From UBA1479 sp963972065 (lineage in GTDB: Bacteria > Pseudomonadota > Alphaproteobacteria > Rhodospirillales > Casp-alpha2): 22,322 nt of DNA. The notes under the pieces are model-generated. The model saw only the letters and a list, made by a program, of their open reading frames with translations. It did not search any database and was not told the DNA's origin. Location: NCBI GenBank assembly GCA_963972065.1, contig CAXAVJ010000056.1, positions 1 through 22,322 on the forward strand. The letters run 5' to 3'. Each line of letters starts with the position of its first letter. Within the stretch, counting starts at the first letter, position 1. A program made the translations under genes and the position numbers. Shown piece by piece: positions 1-6,780 of this stretch.

Positions 1-2
1 GT

Positions 3-659
3 TCACTCCGCCTCAAGAACCTTCCGCACAAGCGGCACAGTGACGGCCCGCTTGCGCGCCAGCGCCTCGGCGTCGATGGCGGCGACCAGGTCTGCCGCCG
101 CCTGGAAGGTACGGTCCATGCGCGGAACCATGTAGGCCACGACCTCCGCATCCACGCGCAATTGCCGGTCCGAAAAATGCTTGACCAACAGGGCTGCAAG
201 AAGCGCGTCGTCGGGAGCCGTGATCTCGACCGCGGGTGATCCCTTCAACCGCGACGCCAGATCGGCGAGCACGATGGACCAGCGCGCGGGCGCCGTGCGG
301 GCGGTGACCAGGATGCGGCCTTCCACCGACTTGAGCGCGTTGAACAGGTGGAACAGGGCTTCTTCGTCCAGGGTTTCGGCCCGGTCGAGATCCTCGATGA
401 CATATGCGCCGCCGGTCTCGACCGCGATCGCGTCAGGCACAGTCAGAAGCCGTCCGCCCGTGCGCGCCAGAAACACCTGGGCGAGATGGCTTTTGCCGCA
501 GCCCTCGGGGCCCCACACGGCCAAAAGCGGGCCGGGCCAATCGGGCCAGCGGTCGATCCAGGCGACGGCCTCGGCATTGGCGGGAGTGACCAGATAATCG
601 TCGCGTTCCAGGGCCGGGCGGTGCTCGAAAGGGATGGGGATTTGGCGCGGGCCGCTCAA
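3..659 (-). CDS. hdaA: DnaA-related regulatory inactivator Hda (HdaA)
   Basis: A 218-residue AAA+ protein with no DnaA DNA-binding domain, as in the Hda/HdaA family, which works with the DNA clamp to promote hydrolysis of ATP on DnaA after initiation. Visible motifs are Walker A GPEGCGKS (residues 50-57), Walker B VIEDLD (87-92), the strand ILVTA at sensor 1 (116-120), the box VII-like SRLKG (136-140) and the sensor 2 region PRMDR (179-183). The frame stays open far upstream, but that extension only shadows the permease gene. I place the start at a TTG at 659-657, preceded by GGGAGG about 9 bases away, where TTGA overlaps the TGA stop of the permease. It is the last gene of the coupled trio DUF2066-permease-hdaA. 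The family call is firm; the TTG start is inference. Confidence 0.87.
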   Translation of the reverse strand: MSGPRQIPIPFEHRPALERDDYLVTPANAEAVAWIDRWPDWPGPLLAVWGPEGCGKSHLAQVFLARTGGRLLTVPDAIAVETGGAYVIEDLDRAETLDEEALFHLFNALKSVEGRILVTARTAPARWSIVLADLASRLKGSPAVEITAPDDALLAALLVKHFSDRQLRVDAEVVAYMVPRMDRTFQAAADLVAAIDAEALARKRAVTVPLVRKVLEAE

Positions 660-1735
660 GTGCCGCCGCCTCCCGCCTCGTGATCGTAGAACGTGCTTTT
701 CTTGTAGCGGCCGAGGGCATAGCGGATCAGCACGCCGATGACGGCCGCCGCCGGCACGGCCAACAACACACCGGTGAAACCGAACAACGCGCCCCCCGCC
801 ATCAGGGCGAAGATGATCCAAAGCGGATGCAGGCCGACCCGGTCGCCCACGAAACGCGGGGTCAGGACATAGCTTTCAAGCGTCTGGCCGACCAGAAACA
901 CCCCGGCCACGGCGGCGATGGGGCCCCAATTGTCCAATCCGAACTGGAAGAAGGCGATGGCCAAACCGACGGTGATCCCCGTCGCCGCCCCGAAATAGGG
1001 AATAAAGGACACGGCCCCGGCGGCGACGCCGACCAACAGCCCCGAATTCAGCCCCACCACGGTCAGCCCGATGCCGTAAAACGCCGCCAGGGTCAGACAT
1101 ACGCTGGCCTGACCGCGAATGAACCCCGCCATGGTTTCGTCGATCCGGCGGGCCTGTTCACGGATTTCCGGGGCCGCGTCGCGCGGCAGATAGGAATCGA
1201 CCCAGGCGACGATCTGGTCCCACTCGCGCAGCAGGTAGAACGACACGATAGGCGTGATGAGGGCCAGGGACAGGACGTTGAGAAACGCGAGCCCGCCGCT
1301 CCAGATCTCGCCAAGCAGGTTGGTGATCCATTGGATCACCTTCGATCCGTACTTGCCGGCGGCATCACGCAGATCCTGGCTGTCGGTGGCCGGCAGGTGC
1401 AGTTGCAGATCGGCCAGGAAGGGTTCGACCCAGGCGCGGAAATGGGCGAAGACCTCGGGCGCCAGCTTGACCAGACCGACCACCTGATGCTGCAACAGTG
1501 GCAGCAGCACGGCGATGACACCGGCGACGCCGGCGAAGAAGGCAATGGTGATAACGGTCGTCGCCAACGCCCGCGACAGACCCTTGGCTTCCAGCCGATC
1601 GGCGACGGGGTCGAGAAAATAGGCCACCGCCATGCCGGCGACGAAGGGCAGCAGGATGGCGCTCAGCAGATGAATCAGAACCCCCGCGACGATGAGGCCG
1701 ATCAGCCAATAGGCCATGCGCGCCTCGCGGCTCAT
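656..1735 (-). CDS. AI-2E family (PerM-like) membrane transporter
   Basis: A 359-residue polytopic inner-membrane protein of the AI-2E exporter-like/PerM family. There are hydrophobic segments at the N-terminus (about residues 8-42), a pair near 57-85, and a C-terminal block of several helices. The family hallmark lies near the C-terminus: ESYVLTPRFVGDRVGLHP followed by a Gly/Ala-rich helix (GGALFGFTGVLLAVP). Substrates of most members are unknown; a few export autoinducer-2 or act as Na+/H+ antiporters, so no substrate is claimed. The chosen ATG (1735-1733) overlaps the TGA stop of the DUF2066 gene as ATGA. A second ATG six codons in (1717) has a slightly better GAGG site and is an alternative. 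The stop overlaps the hdaA start, so all three genes are probably translationally coupled. Confidence 0.88.
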   Translation of the reverse strand: MSREARMAYWLIGLIVAGVLIHLLSAILLPFVAGMAVAYFLDPVADRLEAKGLSRALATTVITIAFFAGVAGVIAVLLPLLQHQVVGLVKLAPEVFAHFRAWVEPFLADLQLHLPATDSQDLRDAAGKYGSKVIQWITNLLGEIWSGGLAFLNVLSLALITPIVSFYLLREWDQIVAWVDSYLPRDAAPEIREQARRIDETMAGFIRGQASVCLTLAAFYGIGLTVVGLNSGLLVGVAAGAVSFIPYFGAATGITVGLAIAFFQFGLDNWGPIAAVAGVFLVGQTLESYVLTPRFVGDRVGLHPLWIIFALMAGGALFGFTGVLLAVPAAAVIGVLIRYALGRYKKSTFYDHEAGGGGT

Positions 1736-2904
1736 CCGGCTTTTTTCCCGCCGCGCAGTTTCTCGAGAGTCCACTGGTCACCCTCACCGCGCAAGGCAAG
1801 GTCCGCCTGTTCCAGGGCGATGATCAACTGACCGATATCGCCGATGTAATGCAGGATGACCTGGGCCTCGGCCCGCGACAGTTGAACCAGTTCCGTCTCG
1901 CGCACGACGGCGACGGAATGGACGCGGGTTTTCATGTCCAGCCAATCGCGCAGGTCCGTGATGGGGATGCGCACGGCGATGGCTTCCTGATGGGACGACG
2001 ACAGAAGGTTGTCGCGCTTCCAGTTATCTTCGATCAAAGACGTGACCAGTTTGGCCGCGCGGGCCAGCAGAGAATCCGCCGTCTCGCCAAATTCGGAAAC
2101 ATAGGTGACGACCGTGGTCTGCGGATCAATGGTCAGGTTGTAGCGGGTCAGGGTCACGTCAAGCACCCAGAGCGAGCGCGCCGGGTCATGGCGGATCGAC
2201 GCGAAGGCGACGGCGACGCTGCCCGCGTCATACCGCTTGGCCATGGCCTGCAGGCGTTGCTGATCGCCCTGCACGACCTGATCGACGCCGATCGCCGCGA
2301 CGTCGGCAAGATCGCCCAAGGGCAGGACCGTCGGCACCAGGCTCAGTTGGCTCGAACGCTGCTGCCAGGCCGCGCGCCAGGGATTGGGGTCGTCCCACAA
2401 CAGCAATGCCCCGGCGCGGCGCAGCACCGGCAGAACCAGCACCGGCTTGGACGGCGTTTCCGCGAAGGGAATGTTGAAGGCGCGCAACAGCTCGCGCACC
2501 TCGCCCGGCCGGAAGCGGTAGTTCAGCTTGGCCAGATAGCGCACGGCGGAGGTCTTTTCCTCGGCCACGGAAAAGTCCTGCATGTATTCGGTGATTTCCT
2601 CGGGCGACAGGGCCGGCAGACGCGGATAATCGGACTTCAGGGTCATGCGTTCCAGAAGGATCGTCATGGCGCGCTGCTGGCCTTCGCGCAGCGCCTGTGC
2701 CCGGGCGGCGGACGCGGTTTCGGCCGTTACGTCGACGGCCACACCCTTGACCTCGTAGGGATTGGCGATCTGGGCCCGCGCGCCATGGGGCGCCAGCACG
2801 GCCAGCAGAAGACAGAGCACCGCGGCCGGAGCAGCCCAGCCACGCGCGCCAAGGCACCAATCGTGCGTTGCAAACCGCCGGGGATTAAGTATCTTCGCCT
2901 CCAT
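1732..2904 (-). CDS. DUF2066 domain-containing secreted protein
   Basis: A protein of about 390 residues with an N-terminal signal sequence: a basic start, a hydrophobic core (AAPAAVLCLLLAVLAP), then GARAQ with likely cleavage after ARA. The mature part begins with NPYEVKGVAVDVTAETASAA and a stretch rich in Ala, Arg and Gln, as in DUF2066 proteins, whose function is unknown. It lies in the first position of an operon with the permease and hdaA, a grouping I recall from other alphaproteobacteria. The reading frame is open to a TTG at 2955, but I chose the ATG at 2904 because it gives a normal-length signal peptide and leaves about 80 bases for the divergent promoter region shared with purM. 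No strong ribosome binding site is visible before it, so the start is uncertain. Confidence 0.8.
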   Translation of the reverse strand: MEAKILNPRRFATHDWCLGARGWAAPAAVLCLLLAVLAPHGARAQIANPYEVKGVAVDVTAETASAARAQALREGQQRAMTILLERMTLKSDYPRLPALSPEEITEYMQDFSVAEEKTSAVRYLAKLNYRFRPGEVRELLRAFNIPFAETPSKPVLVLPVLRRAGALLLWDDPNPWRAAWQQRSSQLSLVPTVLPLGDLADVAAIGVDQVVQGDQQRLQAMAKRYDAGSVAVAFASIRHDPARSLWVLDVTLTRYNLTIDPQTTVVTYVSEFGETADSLLARAAKLVTSLIEDNWKRDNLLSSSHQEAIAVRIPITDLRDWLDMKTRVHSVAVVRETELVQLSRAEAQVILHYIGDIGQLIIALEQADLALRGEGDQWTLEKLRGGKKAG

Positions 2905-2972
2905 CGACACCGTCGGACCCGCCCGCGTTTTGGGCCGGTCCCGAACGGCGCACAATCTAGCACACCCGACCG

Positions 2973-2987
2973 AGGGAGGAAGGGATT
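2973..2987 (+). promoter_or_regulatory. Strong ribosome binding site preceding the ATT start of purM
   Basis: The run AGGGAGGAAGGG directly precedes ATT at 2985-2987, with GGAGG ending about 5 bases before it. The reading frame is closed by TAG at 2958-2960, and no ATG, GTG or TTG occurs in frame before 3081. This site therefore decides the purM start. Confidence 0.7.
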
Positions 2988-4082
2988 AGCGACACGGAAA
3001 AACACGGCGCGGGCCTCAGCTACCGCGACGCGGGCGTCGACATCGACGCCGGCAATGCGCTGGTCTCCGCCATCGGCCCGATGGCCAAATCCACGAACCG
3101 TCCGGGCGTCATGGGCGGGCTCGGTGGATTCGGCGGATTCTTCGATCCGCGTGCCGCCGGCTATCAGGACCCGGTGTTGGTCGCCGCCACGGACGGCGTC
3201 GGCACCAAGCTGAAAATCGCCATCGACGCGGACAGCCACGCCGGCGTCGGCGTCGATCTGGTCGCCATGTGCGTCAACGACCTCGTGGTTCAGGGGGCGG
3301 AGCCCTTGTTTTTCCTGGATTATTTCGCGACCGGCAAGCTGGCGCCCGAAGCCGCGGCGGTGATCGTTGCCGGCGTCGCCGACGGCTGTCGGCAGGCCGG
3401 CTGCGCCCTGATCGGCGGCGAGACGGCGGAAATGCCCGGCATGTACGCGGCCGGAGATTATGACCTGGCGGGCTTCGCCGTGGGGGCGGTCGAACGCGGC
3501 CAGGAACTGACCGGCACGGATGTCGCCGAAGGCGACGTGGTGCTGGCCCTGGCGTCTTCGGGCGTGCATTCCAACGGCTTTTCCCTGGTCCGCAAGGTGG
3601 CCGAACGGGCGGGCGCCGATTTCGCCGCCCCGGCCCCGTTCCAGGACGGCGTCACCCTGGCCGAATCTCTTTTGACGCCGACGCGAATCTACGTGAAATC
3701 CTGCCTGGACGCGATCCGCTCCGGCCCATCCCACGGCGGCGTGAAGGCGTTCGCCCATATCACCGGCGGCGGATTGCTGGAAAACATTCCCCGCGTCCTG
3801 CCGGACGGCCTGGGCGTCGACCTGGATGCCGCCGCATGGCCTCTGCCGCCCGTGTTTTCCTGGCTGCGGACGGCGGGCGGCATCACGCCCCATGAAATGC
3901 TGCGCACCTTCAACTGCGGCGTCGGCATGGTGGTGATCGTCGATGCCGATCAGGCCGAACGCCTGGAAGGCCTGTTCCGGGCTGCGGGCGAGGACGTGTT
4001 CACCATCGGCCTGGTCGTCAAGGCCGAGGGACCGGAGGATGTCCACGTCGGTAATCTGGACGAGGCCTGGGGCGCGGCATGA
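2985..4082 (+). CDS. purM: Phosphoribosylformylglycinamidine cyclo-ligase (AIR synthetase), ATT start
   Basis: PurM closes the imidazole ring, converting FGAM and ATP to AIR in cytosolic de novo purine synthesis. The 365-residue product carries the family signatures YRDAGVDIDAGNALV (about residues 12-26), VMGGLGGFGG, DGVGTKLK (70-77), CVNDLVVQGAEPLFFLDY (about 96-113), GGETAEMPGMY (about 144-154) and FNCGVGM near the C-terminus. The first in-frame ATG (3081) would delete the conserved YRDAGVDIDAGNALV segment. Translating upstream restores it, and the only candidate near a ribosome binding site is ATT at 2985, giving MSDTEKHGAGLSYRDAG if ATT is read as Met. The gene overlaps purN by ATGA, a tight purM-purN pair. 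Family certain; ATT start inferred. Confidence 0.93.
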   Translation: MSDTEKHGAGLSYRDAGVDIDAGNALVSAIGPMAKSTNRPGVMGGLGGFGGFFDPRAAGYQDPVLVAATDGVGTKLKIAIDADSHAGVGVDLVAMCVNDLVVQGAEPLFFLDYFATGKLAPEAAAVIVAGVADGCRQAGCALIGGETAEMPGMYAAGDYDLAGFAVGAVERGQELTGTDVAEGDVVLALASSGVHSNGFSLVRKVAERAGADFAAPAPFQDGVTLAESLLTPTRIYVKSCLDAIRSGPSHGGVKAFAHITGGGLLENIPRVLPDGLGVDLDAAAWPLPPVFSWLRTAGGITPHEMLRTFNCGVGMVVIVDADQAERLEGLFRAAGEDVFTIGLVVKAEGPEDVHVGNLDEAWGAA

Positions 4083-4732
4083 GCCGCCTGAAACTCGCCG
4101 TCATGATTTCCGGGCGGGGATCGAACCTGCAGGCCCTGATCGACGCGACCGCCGATCCTGCCTTTCCCGCCGAGATCATCCTGGTGCTGTCCAACCGGCC
4201 GGGCGCCATGGGGCTGGAGCGCGCCGCCACGGCCGGCATCCCGACCCGCGTCATCGATCACAAGGAATTCGCCGACCGCGCGGCCTTCGATGCTGAGATG
4301 ACGGCCGCCATGGAAGCGGCGGGAACGGAACTGGTCTGTCTTGCCGGGTTCATGCGCCTGTTGTCCGACGCATTCGTCGACCACTGGCGCGACAGGATGA
4401 TCAACATCCATCCGTCGCTGCTGCCGGCCTTCAAGGGCCTGGGGGTGCAGGAACGGGTATTGGCGCGGGGGGCCCGGTTCGCCGGCTGCACCGTGCATTA
4501 CGTGCGCAAGGAAATGGATACGGGGCCTATCATCGTGCAGGCCGTGGTGCCCGTGCATCCCGACGACACGCCGGACAGCCTGGCCGCCCGGGTGCTGGAG
4601 CGCGAACACGATATCTATCCGCTGGCCGTGCGCCTGATCGCCGAGGGCCGGGTCACCATAGACGAAAACGACCGCGCCGTGATTACCGGCGCGGTCGCTC
4701 AAGAAAGCGCGTTGCTGAACCCGAAGGGTTAG
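4079..4732 (+). CDS. purN: Phosphoribosylglycinamide formyltransferase (GAR transformylase)
   Basis: PurN transfers a formyl group from 10-formyl-tetrahydrofolate to GAR in purine synthesis. The 217-residue protein has the phosphate-binding ISGRGSNLQALI (10-21), the catalytic INIHPSLLP segment (N109, H111) and MDTGPI with catalytic D147. After HPSLLPAFKG the loop reads LGVQ rather than the LHTH seen in E. coli, a position that varies among homologues. The start ATG lies inside the purM stop (ATGA), so the two are translationally coupled. The TAG stop (4730-4732) overlaps the stop codon of ndk on the opposite strand, leaving no room for a conventional terminator between the convergent genes. 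Confidence 0.97.
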   Translation: MSRLKLAVMISGRGSNLQALIDATADPAFPAEIILVLSNRPGAMGLERAATAGIPTRVIDHKEFADRAAFDAEMTAAMEAAGTELVCLAGFMRLLSDAFVDHWRDRMINIHPSLLPAFKGLGVQERVLARGARFAGCTVHYVRKEMDTGPIIVQAVVPVHPDDTPDSLAARVLEREHDIYPLAVRLIAEGRVTIDENDRAVITGAVAQESALLNPKG

Positions 4733-5151
4733 CCGACGATTTCCAGTTCCGCGAAGAAGTAGCGGATTTCCTTGGCCGCGTTTTCCGCCGAGTCGGAACC
4801 GTGAACCGAGTTCGCCTCGATGCTTTCGGCGAAATCCTTGCGGATGGTGCCCGCGTCGGCGTTGGCCGGGTTGGTCGCACCCATGATCTCGCGGTTGCGG
4901 ACGACCGCGTTGTCCCCTTCGAGAACCTGAACCACGACGGGGCCCGAGGTCATGAAGGCGACGAGATCGTTGAAGAACGCCCGTTCGCGGTGCACGTCAT
5001 AGAAGCCTTCCGCCTGTTCCTTGGTCAGGCGCACGCGGCGCTGGGCGACGATGCGCAGACCCGATTCCTCGAACCGGGCATTGATCTTGCCGGTCAGGTT
5101 GCGGCGGGTGGCATCGGGTTTAATGATGGAGAGCGTACGCTCAAGAGCCAT
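4729..5151 (-). CDS. ndk: Nucleoside diphosphate kinase
   Basis: A 140-residue, full-length Ndk, which passes the gamma-phosphate of ATP to nucleoside diphosphates through a phosphohistidine. It starts MALERTLSIIKPDATRRN, containing the conserved KPDA. The active site is SVHGSDS with H117, and IMGATNPANADAGTIR is the usual nucleotide-contacting segment. The ATG at 5151 is the family start, preceded by an AAGGGG-type site about 6-9 bases away; the longer open frame upstream is not coding. It stands alone between convergent purN and the downstream-facing end of oxyR, and has its own promoter at 5293-5321. Confidence 0.97.
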   Translation of the reverse strand: MALERTLSIIKPDATRRNLTGKINARFEESGLRIVAQRRVRLTKEQAEGFYDVHRERAFFNDLVAFMTSGPVVVQVLEGDNAVVRNREIMGATNPANADAGTIRKDFAESIEANSVHGSDSAENAAKEIRYFFAELEIVG

Positions 5152-5292
5152 GGTCGATCCCCTTGTATGGTTGTTCGTTCGGCTGGTTTCTGTTGTCGGT
5201 AATTTTTTGTCTGGCCGTCCACGGCATCCTTGGGCCGGGTTTTCGGCATCCGAAATTCCGGGCACCCCAAGGGTTTTCCGGAAACGGCGCGG

Positions 5293-5321
5293 GTTATAGT
5301 CCCTCCCGCCCCGCCATGCAA
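5293..5321 (-). promoter_or_regulatory. Sigma70-type promoter of ndk
   Basis: On the minus strand TTGCAT (5321-5316) is followed after exactly 17 bases by TATAAC (5298-5293). A start site near 5286 would give a leader of about 135 nt before the ndk ATG. The leader contains a perfect small hairpin TTTCGG-ATG-CCGAAA (5255-5241), with no U-tract, so a leader structure rather than a terminator. Seen by eye only. Confidence 0.55.
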
Positions 5322-5359
5322 GGAAAAGGGGCGACGTATTCGTGCTCTTTGGTCGCCGG

Positions 5360-6280
5360 CTAGTCAGCTTTGCCCGGAGACAGTTGATTTTTAAGGAACT
5401 GTCCGAGCAGCTTGTATTCGGACCGGCGGGCCGAATTGCGCCGCCACACCAAGGCGATCTGCCGCCCCACCCCGCCGGCCAGCGGTCGAAGCACGACATC
5501 GGCGGCCTTTATATGGTCCGATTGCAGCGCCACACCCGGCAACAAAGTTGTGCCGAATCCGCCTGCCACCAGTTCGACCAGGGTGTAGAGGCTGGTCGCC
5601 TGGAACGTACCGGCGCGGCCGGGTGCAGCCTGCCGGCGGCAGGCGGACAGCACATGATCACGCAGACAATGACCATCCTCCAGCAACAGAAGATCATCGG
5701 AATCCAGCACATCCGGCGCCACCGCGCCCTTGGCCTCGGCCAAAGGATGCCCCCGCGGCACGGCCAGCCAGAACGGATCGTCGGCCAGGACCATGTGCTC
5801 CAGATCCGCCGTGTCATAAGGCAGCGCGATCAGCGCCGCGTCCAATGCGCCGCCGACCAGTTGCTCGACCAGGTGGGCGGTGCGGTCTTCGCGAAGGAAC
5901 AAGCGCAGTTCGGGATAGGATGCGCGCAGCGGCGGTAACACCTTGGGCAGGACGTAGGGCCCGATGGTGGGAATCGCCCCCAGGCGCAGCAGGCCGGTCA
6001 GCGGCCGTGTGCTCGCCTTGGCCGTCACGGTCATGTCGTCGACCTCGGCCAGAACGCGGCGCGCGCGGGCGACCAGTTCAAGCCCCAGCGGCGTCACCGC
6101 GACCCGGCGCTTGGTACGCTCGATGACGGTCACACCCAAGATCGATTCCAGTTCCTGAATACCGGCGCTGAGGGTCGACTGCGTGACGAAGCAATGTTCA
6201 GCGGCGCGGCCAAAATGCCCGTCCTCCGCGACGGCGATGAGGTATTGCAGTTGGCGTAAGGTCGGAAGCCGAGTGCTCAT
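5360..6280 (-). CDS. oxyR: OxyR-type hydrogen peroxide-sensing LysR regulator
   Basis: A 306-residue LysR-family regulator. The N-terminal winged helix-turn-helix (about residues 5-65) contains PTLRQLQYLIAVAEDGHFGRAA and TQSTLSAGIQELE. The effector domain carries the OxyR redox motif EDGHCLRDHVLSAC. Cys205 and Cys214 are nine residues apart, the same spacing as Cys199 and Cys208 of E. coli OxyR, which form the disulfide on peroxide exposure. This motif distinguishes it from general LysR proteins. In the family, the oxidised protein activates catalase, peroxiredoxin and related genes; no such target lies nearby. The ATG at 6280 lacks a good ribosome binding site. It is transcribed away from the sRNA/ABC-F side, so the 6281-6590 gap holds its promoter. 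Confidence 0.92.
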   Translation of the reverse strand: MSTRLPTLRQLQYLIAVAEDGHFGRAAEHCFVTQSTLSAGIQELESILGVTVIERTKRRVAVTPLGLELVARARRVLAEVDDMTVTAKASTRPLTGLLRLGAIPTIGPYVLPKVLPPLRASYPELRLFLREDRTAHLVEQLVGGALDAALIALPYDTADLEHMVLADDPFWLAVPRGHPLAEAKGAVAPDVLDSDDLLLLEDGHCLRDHVLSACRRQAAPGRAGTFQATSLYTLVELVAGGFGTTLLPGVALQSDHIKAADVVLRPLAGGVGRQIALVWRRNSARRSEYKLLGQFLKNQLSPGKAD

Positions 6281-6324
6281 ACGCTTGATGTAATCGTGAT
6301 TTTCGATTTGTTCAAGAAAACGCG

Positions 6325-6338
6325 ATCAAAAAATTGAT
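6325..6338. promoter_or_regulatory. AT-rich palindrome upstream of oxyR
   Basis: ATCAA-AAAA-TTGAT is a perfect 5-bp inverted repeat about 45 bases upstream of the oxyR ATG in an AT-rich patch. LysR-type regulators often bind such dyads to control their own gene, but the spacing does not match the textbook OxyR site. It is offered only as a candidate autoregulatory element. Confidence 0.2.
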
Positions 6339-6404
6339 TTTAAATTTGCCCAATGCGACACGAACCCCATCGGATCGGGCCGCGAAACCTCAGAAAATCA
6401 ACCT

Positions 6405-6530
6405 ATGAATGTATCGAAATTTAGACATTTATTGTCGCTTATCCTTATGTTCCACCAACTATGCCATATTGATCCACTAGCCTTTAGACTTATTGACGAA
6501 ACCCTCGCGATACTGGAAATTACTGTATAG
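6405..6530 (+). other. Possible 41-codon small ORF in the oxyR-sRNA gap (doubtful)
   Basis: An ATG-started frame of 41 codons (MNVSKFRHLLSLILMFHQLC..., ending AILEITV) lies just upstream of the candidate sRNA. It has no recognisable ribosome binding site and its codon use is AT-rich, unlike the neighbouring genes. In Rhodobacter, cuckoo-type sRNAs follow small DUF1127 ORFs, but this peptide lacks the Arg-rich DUF1127 pattern. It may be only chance. The rest of the 6281-6590 gap shows no gene. Confidence 0.15.
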
Positions 6531-6589
6531 GAACGAAGGAGCATTAGGGGGCCGTTCCACAAGATTAGCGCACTTTTCCGAACCCGTTT

Positions 6590-6700
6590 CGTTTTGTACC
6601 GGAAGGCTGATCCTCCTCTCCCCCCATAGTCATGTCTTTCGGTACATGTGCCGGGCCGCGGCTCCTCCTCCCCCCACCAACCGCGGCCCGGCATTTTATT
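6590..6700 (+). ncRNA. Candidate cuckoo-type (CcsR/alpha-r14-like) anti-Shine-Dalgarno sRNA
   Basis: Two consecutive hairpins separated by two bases. Hairpin 1 pairs 6595-6607 with 6634-6646 (13 bp, two G-U) around a 26-nt loop containing CCUCCUCUCCCCCC. Hairpin 2 pairs 6649-6661 with 6681-6693 (13 perfect GC-rich bp) around a 19-nt loop containing CCUCCUCCC, and is followed by TTTTATT, so it doubles as an intrinsic terminator. Two stem-loops exposing CCUCC motifs, the second being the terminator, is the defining architecture of the alphaproteobacterial cuckoo RNA family, known in Rhodobacter as CcsR and in rhizobia as alpha-r14. Members are stress-responsive and can pair with ribosome binding sites. 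The 5' end is approximate and no convincing promoter was found. Structure is seen in the sequence; family membership is inferred. Confidence 0.72.
6649..6700 (+). terminator. Intrinsic terminator forming the 3' hairpin of the sRNA
   Basis: A perfect 13-bp stem TGCCGGGCCGCGG / CCGCGGCCCGGCA with a C-rich 19-nt loop is followed by TTTTATT. It is the only clear factor-independent terminator on either strand of the window. It ends 80 bases before the ABC-F start, so an alternative role as a leader attenuator for that gene cannot be excluded. Confidence 0.8.
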
Positions 6701-6744
6701 CTCCCCTCCTGTTTCAAATCACCGCCTGACCCCGTCACGGGACG

Positions 6745-6773
6745 TTTCCACCGCGCGCGGCCCGTGCTATCAC
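6745..6773 (+). promoter_or_regulatory. Probable promoter of the ABC-F operon giving a leaderless mRNA
   Basis: TTTCCA (6745-6750), 17 bases, then TATCAC (6768-6773) with an extended TG at 6765-6766. Each hexamer matches the sigma70 consensus at 4 of 6 positions. The expected start site falls on or one base before the A of the ATG at 6781. No ribosome binding site precedes that ATG, consistent with leaderless translation. Confidence 0.4.
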
Positions 6774-6780
6774 CCCGCCT

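Noticed and set aside
181..597. Plus-strand open frames of 61-138 codons opposite hdaA
   Set aside because: Arg/Ser/Pro-rich translations typical of antisense frames in high-GC DNA; the minus strand encodes a clear AAA+ protein.
680..1831. A 383-codon plus-strand frame opposite the permease, and a similar 454-codon frame at 1849-3213
   Set aside because: Their compositions (Gln/Gly/Asp/His/Arg-rich, no domains) are mirror products of hydrophobic or ordinary coding sequence; the opposite strand has the recognisable AI-2E permease and DUF2066 protein.
2727..4046. A 439-codon minus-strand frame opposite purM
   Set aside because: Shadow of purM; no family features and it overlaps the certain plus-strand gene along its whole length.
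5241..5255. Perfect TTTCGG-CAT-CCGAAA hairpin as an oxyR terminator
   Set aside because: Six base pairs only, no U-tract, and it lies inside the ndk leader downstream of a good promoter, so it is not counted as a terminator.
6530..6556. EcfG-type stress promoter GGAAC-N18-CGTT upstream of the sRNA
   Set aside because: The usual spacing between the two elements is 16-17 bases; at 18 it is not good enough to call, though mentioned as a lead.
6398..6694. A 98-codon minus-strand frame in the oxyR-ABC-F gap
   Set aside because: No ribosome binding site, no recognisable composition, and it would be read through the perfect terminator hairpin of the candidate sRNA.
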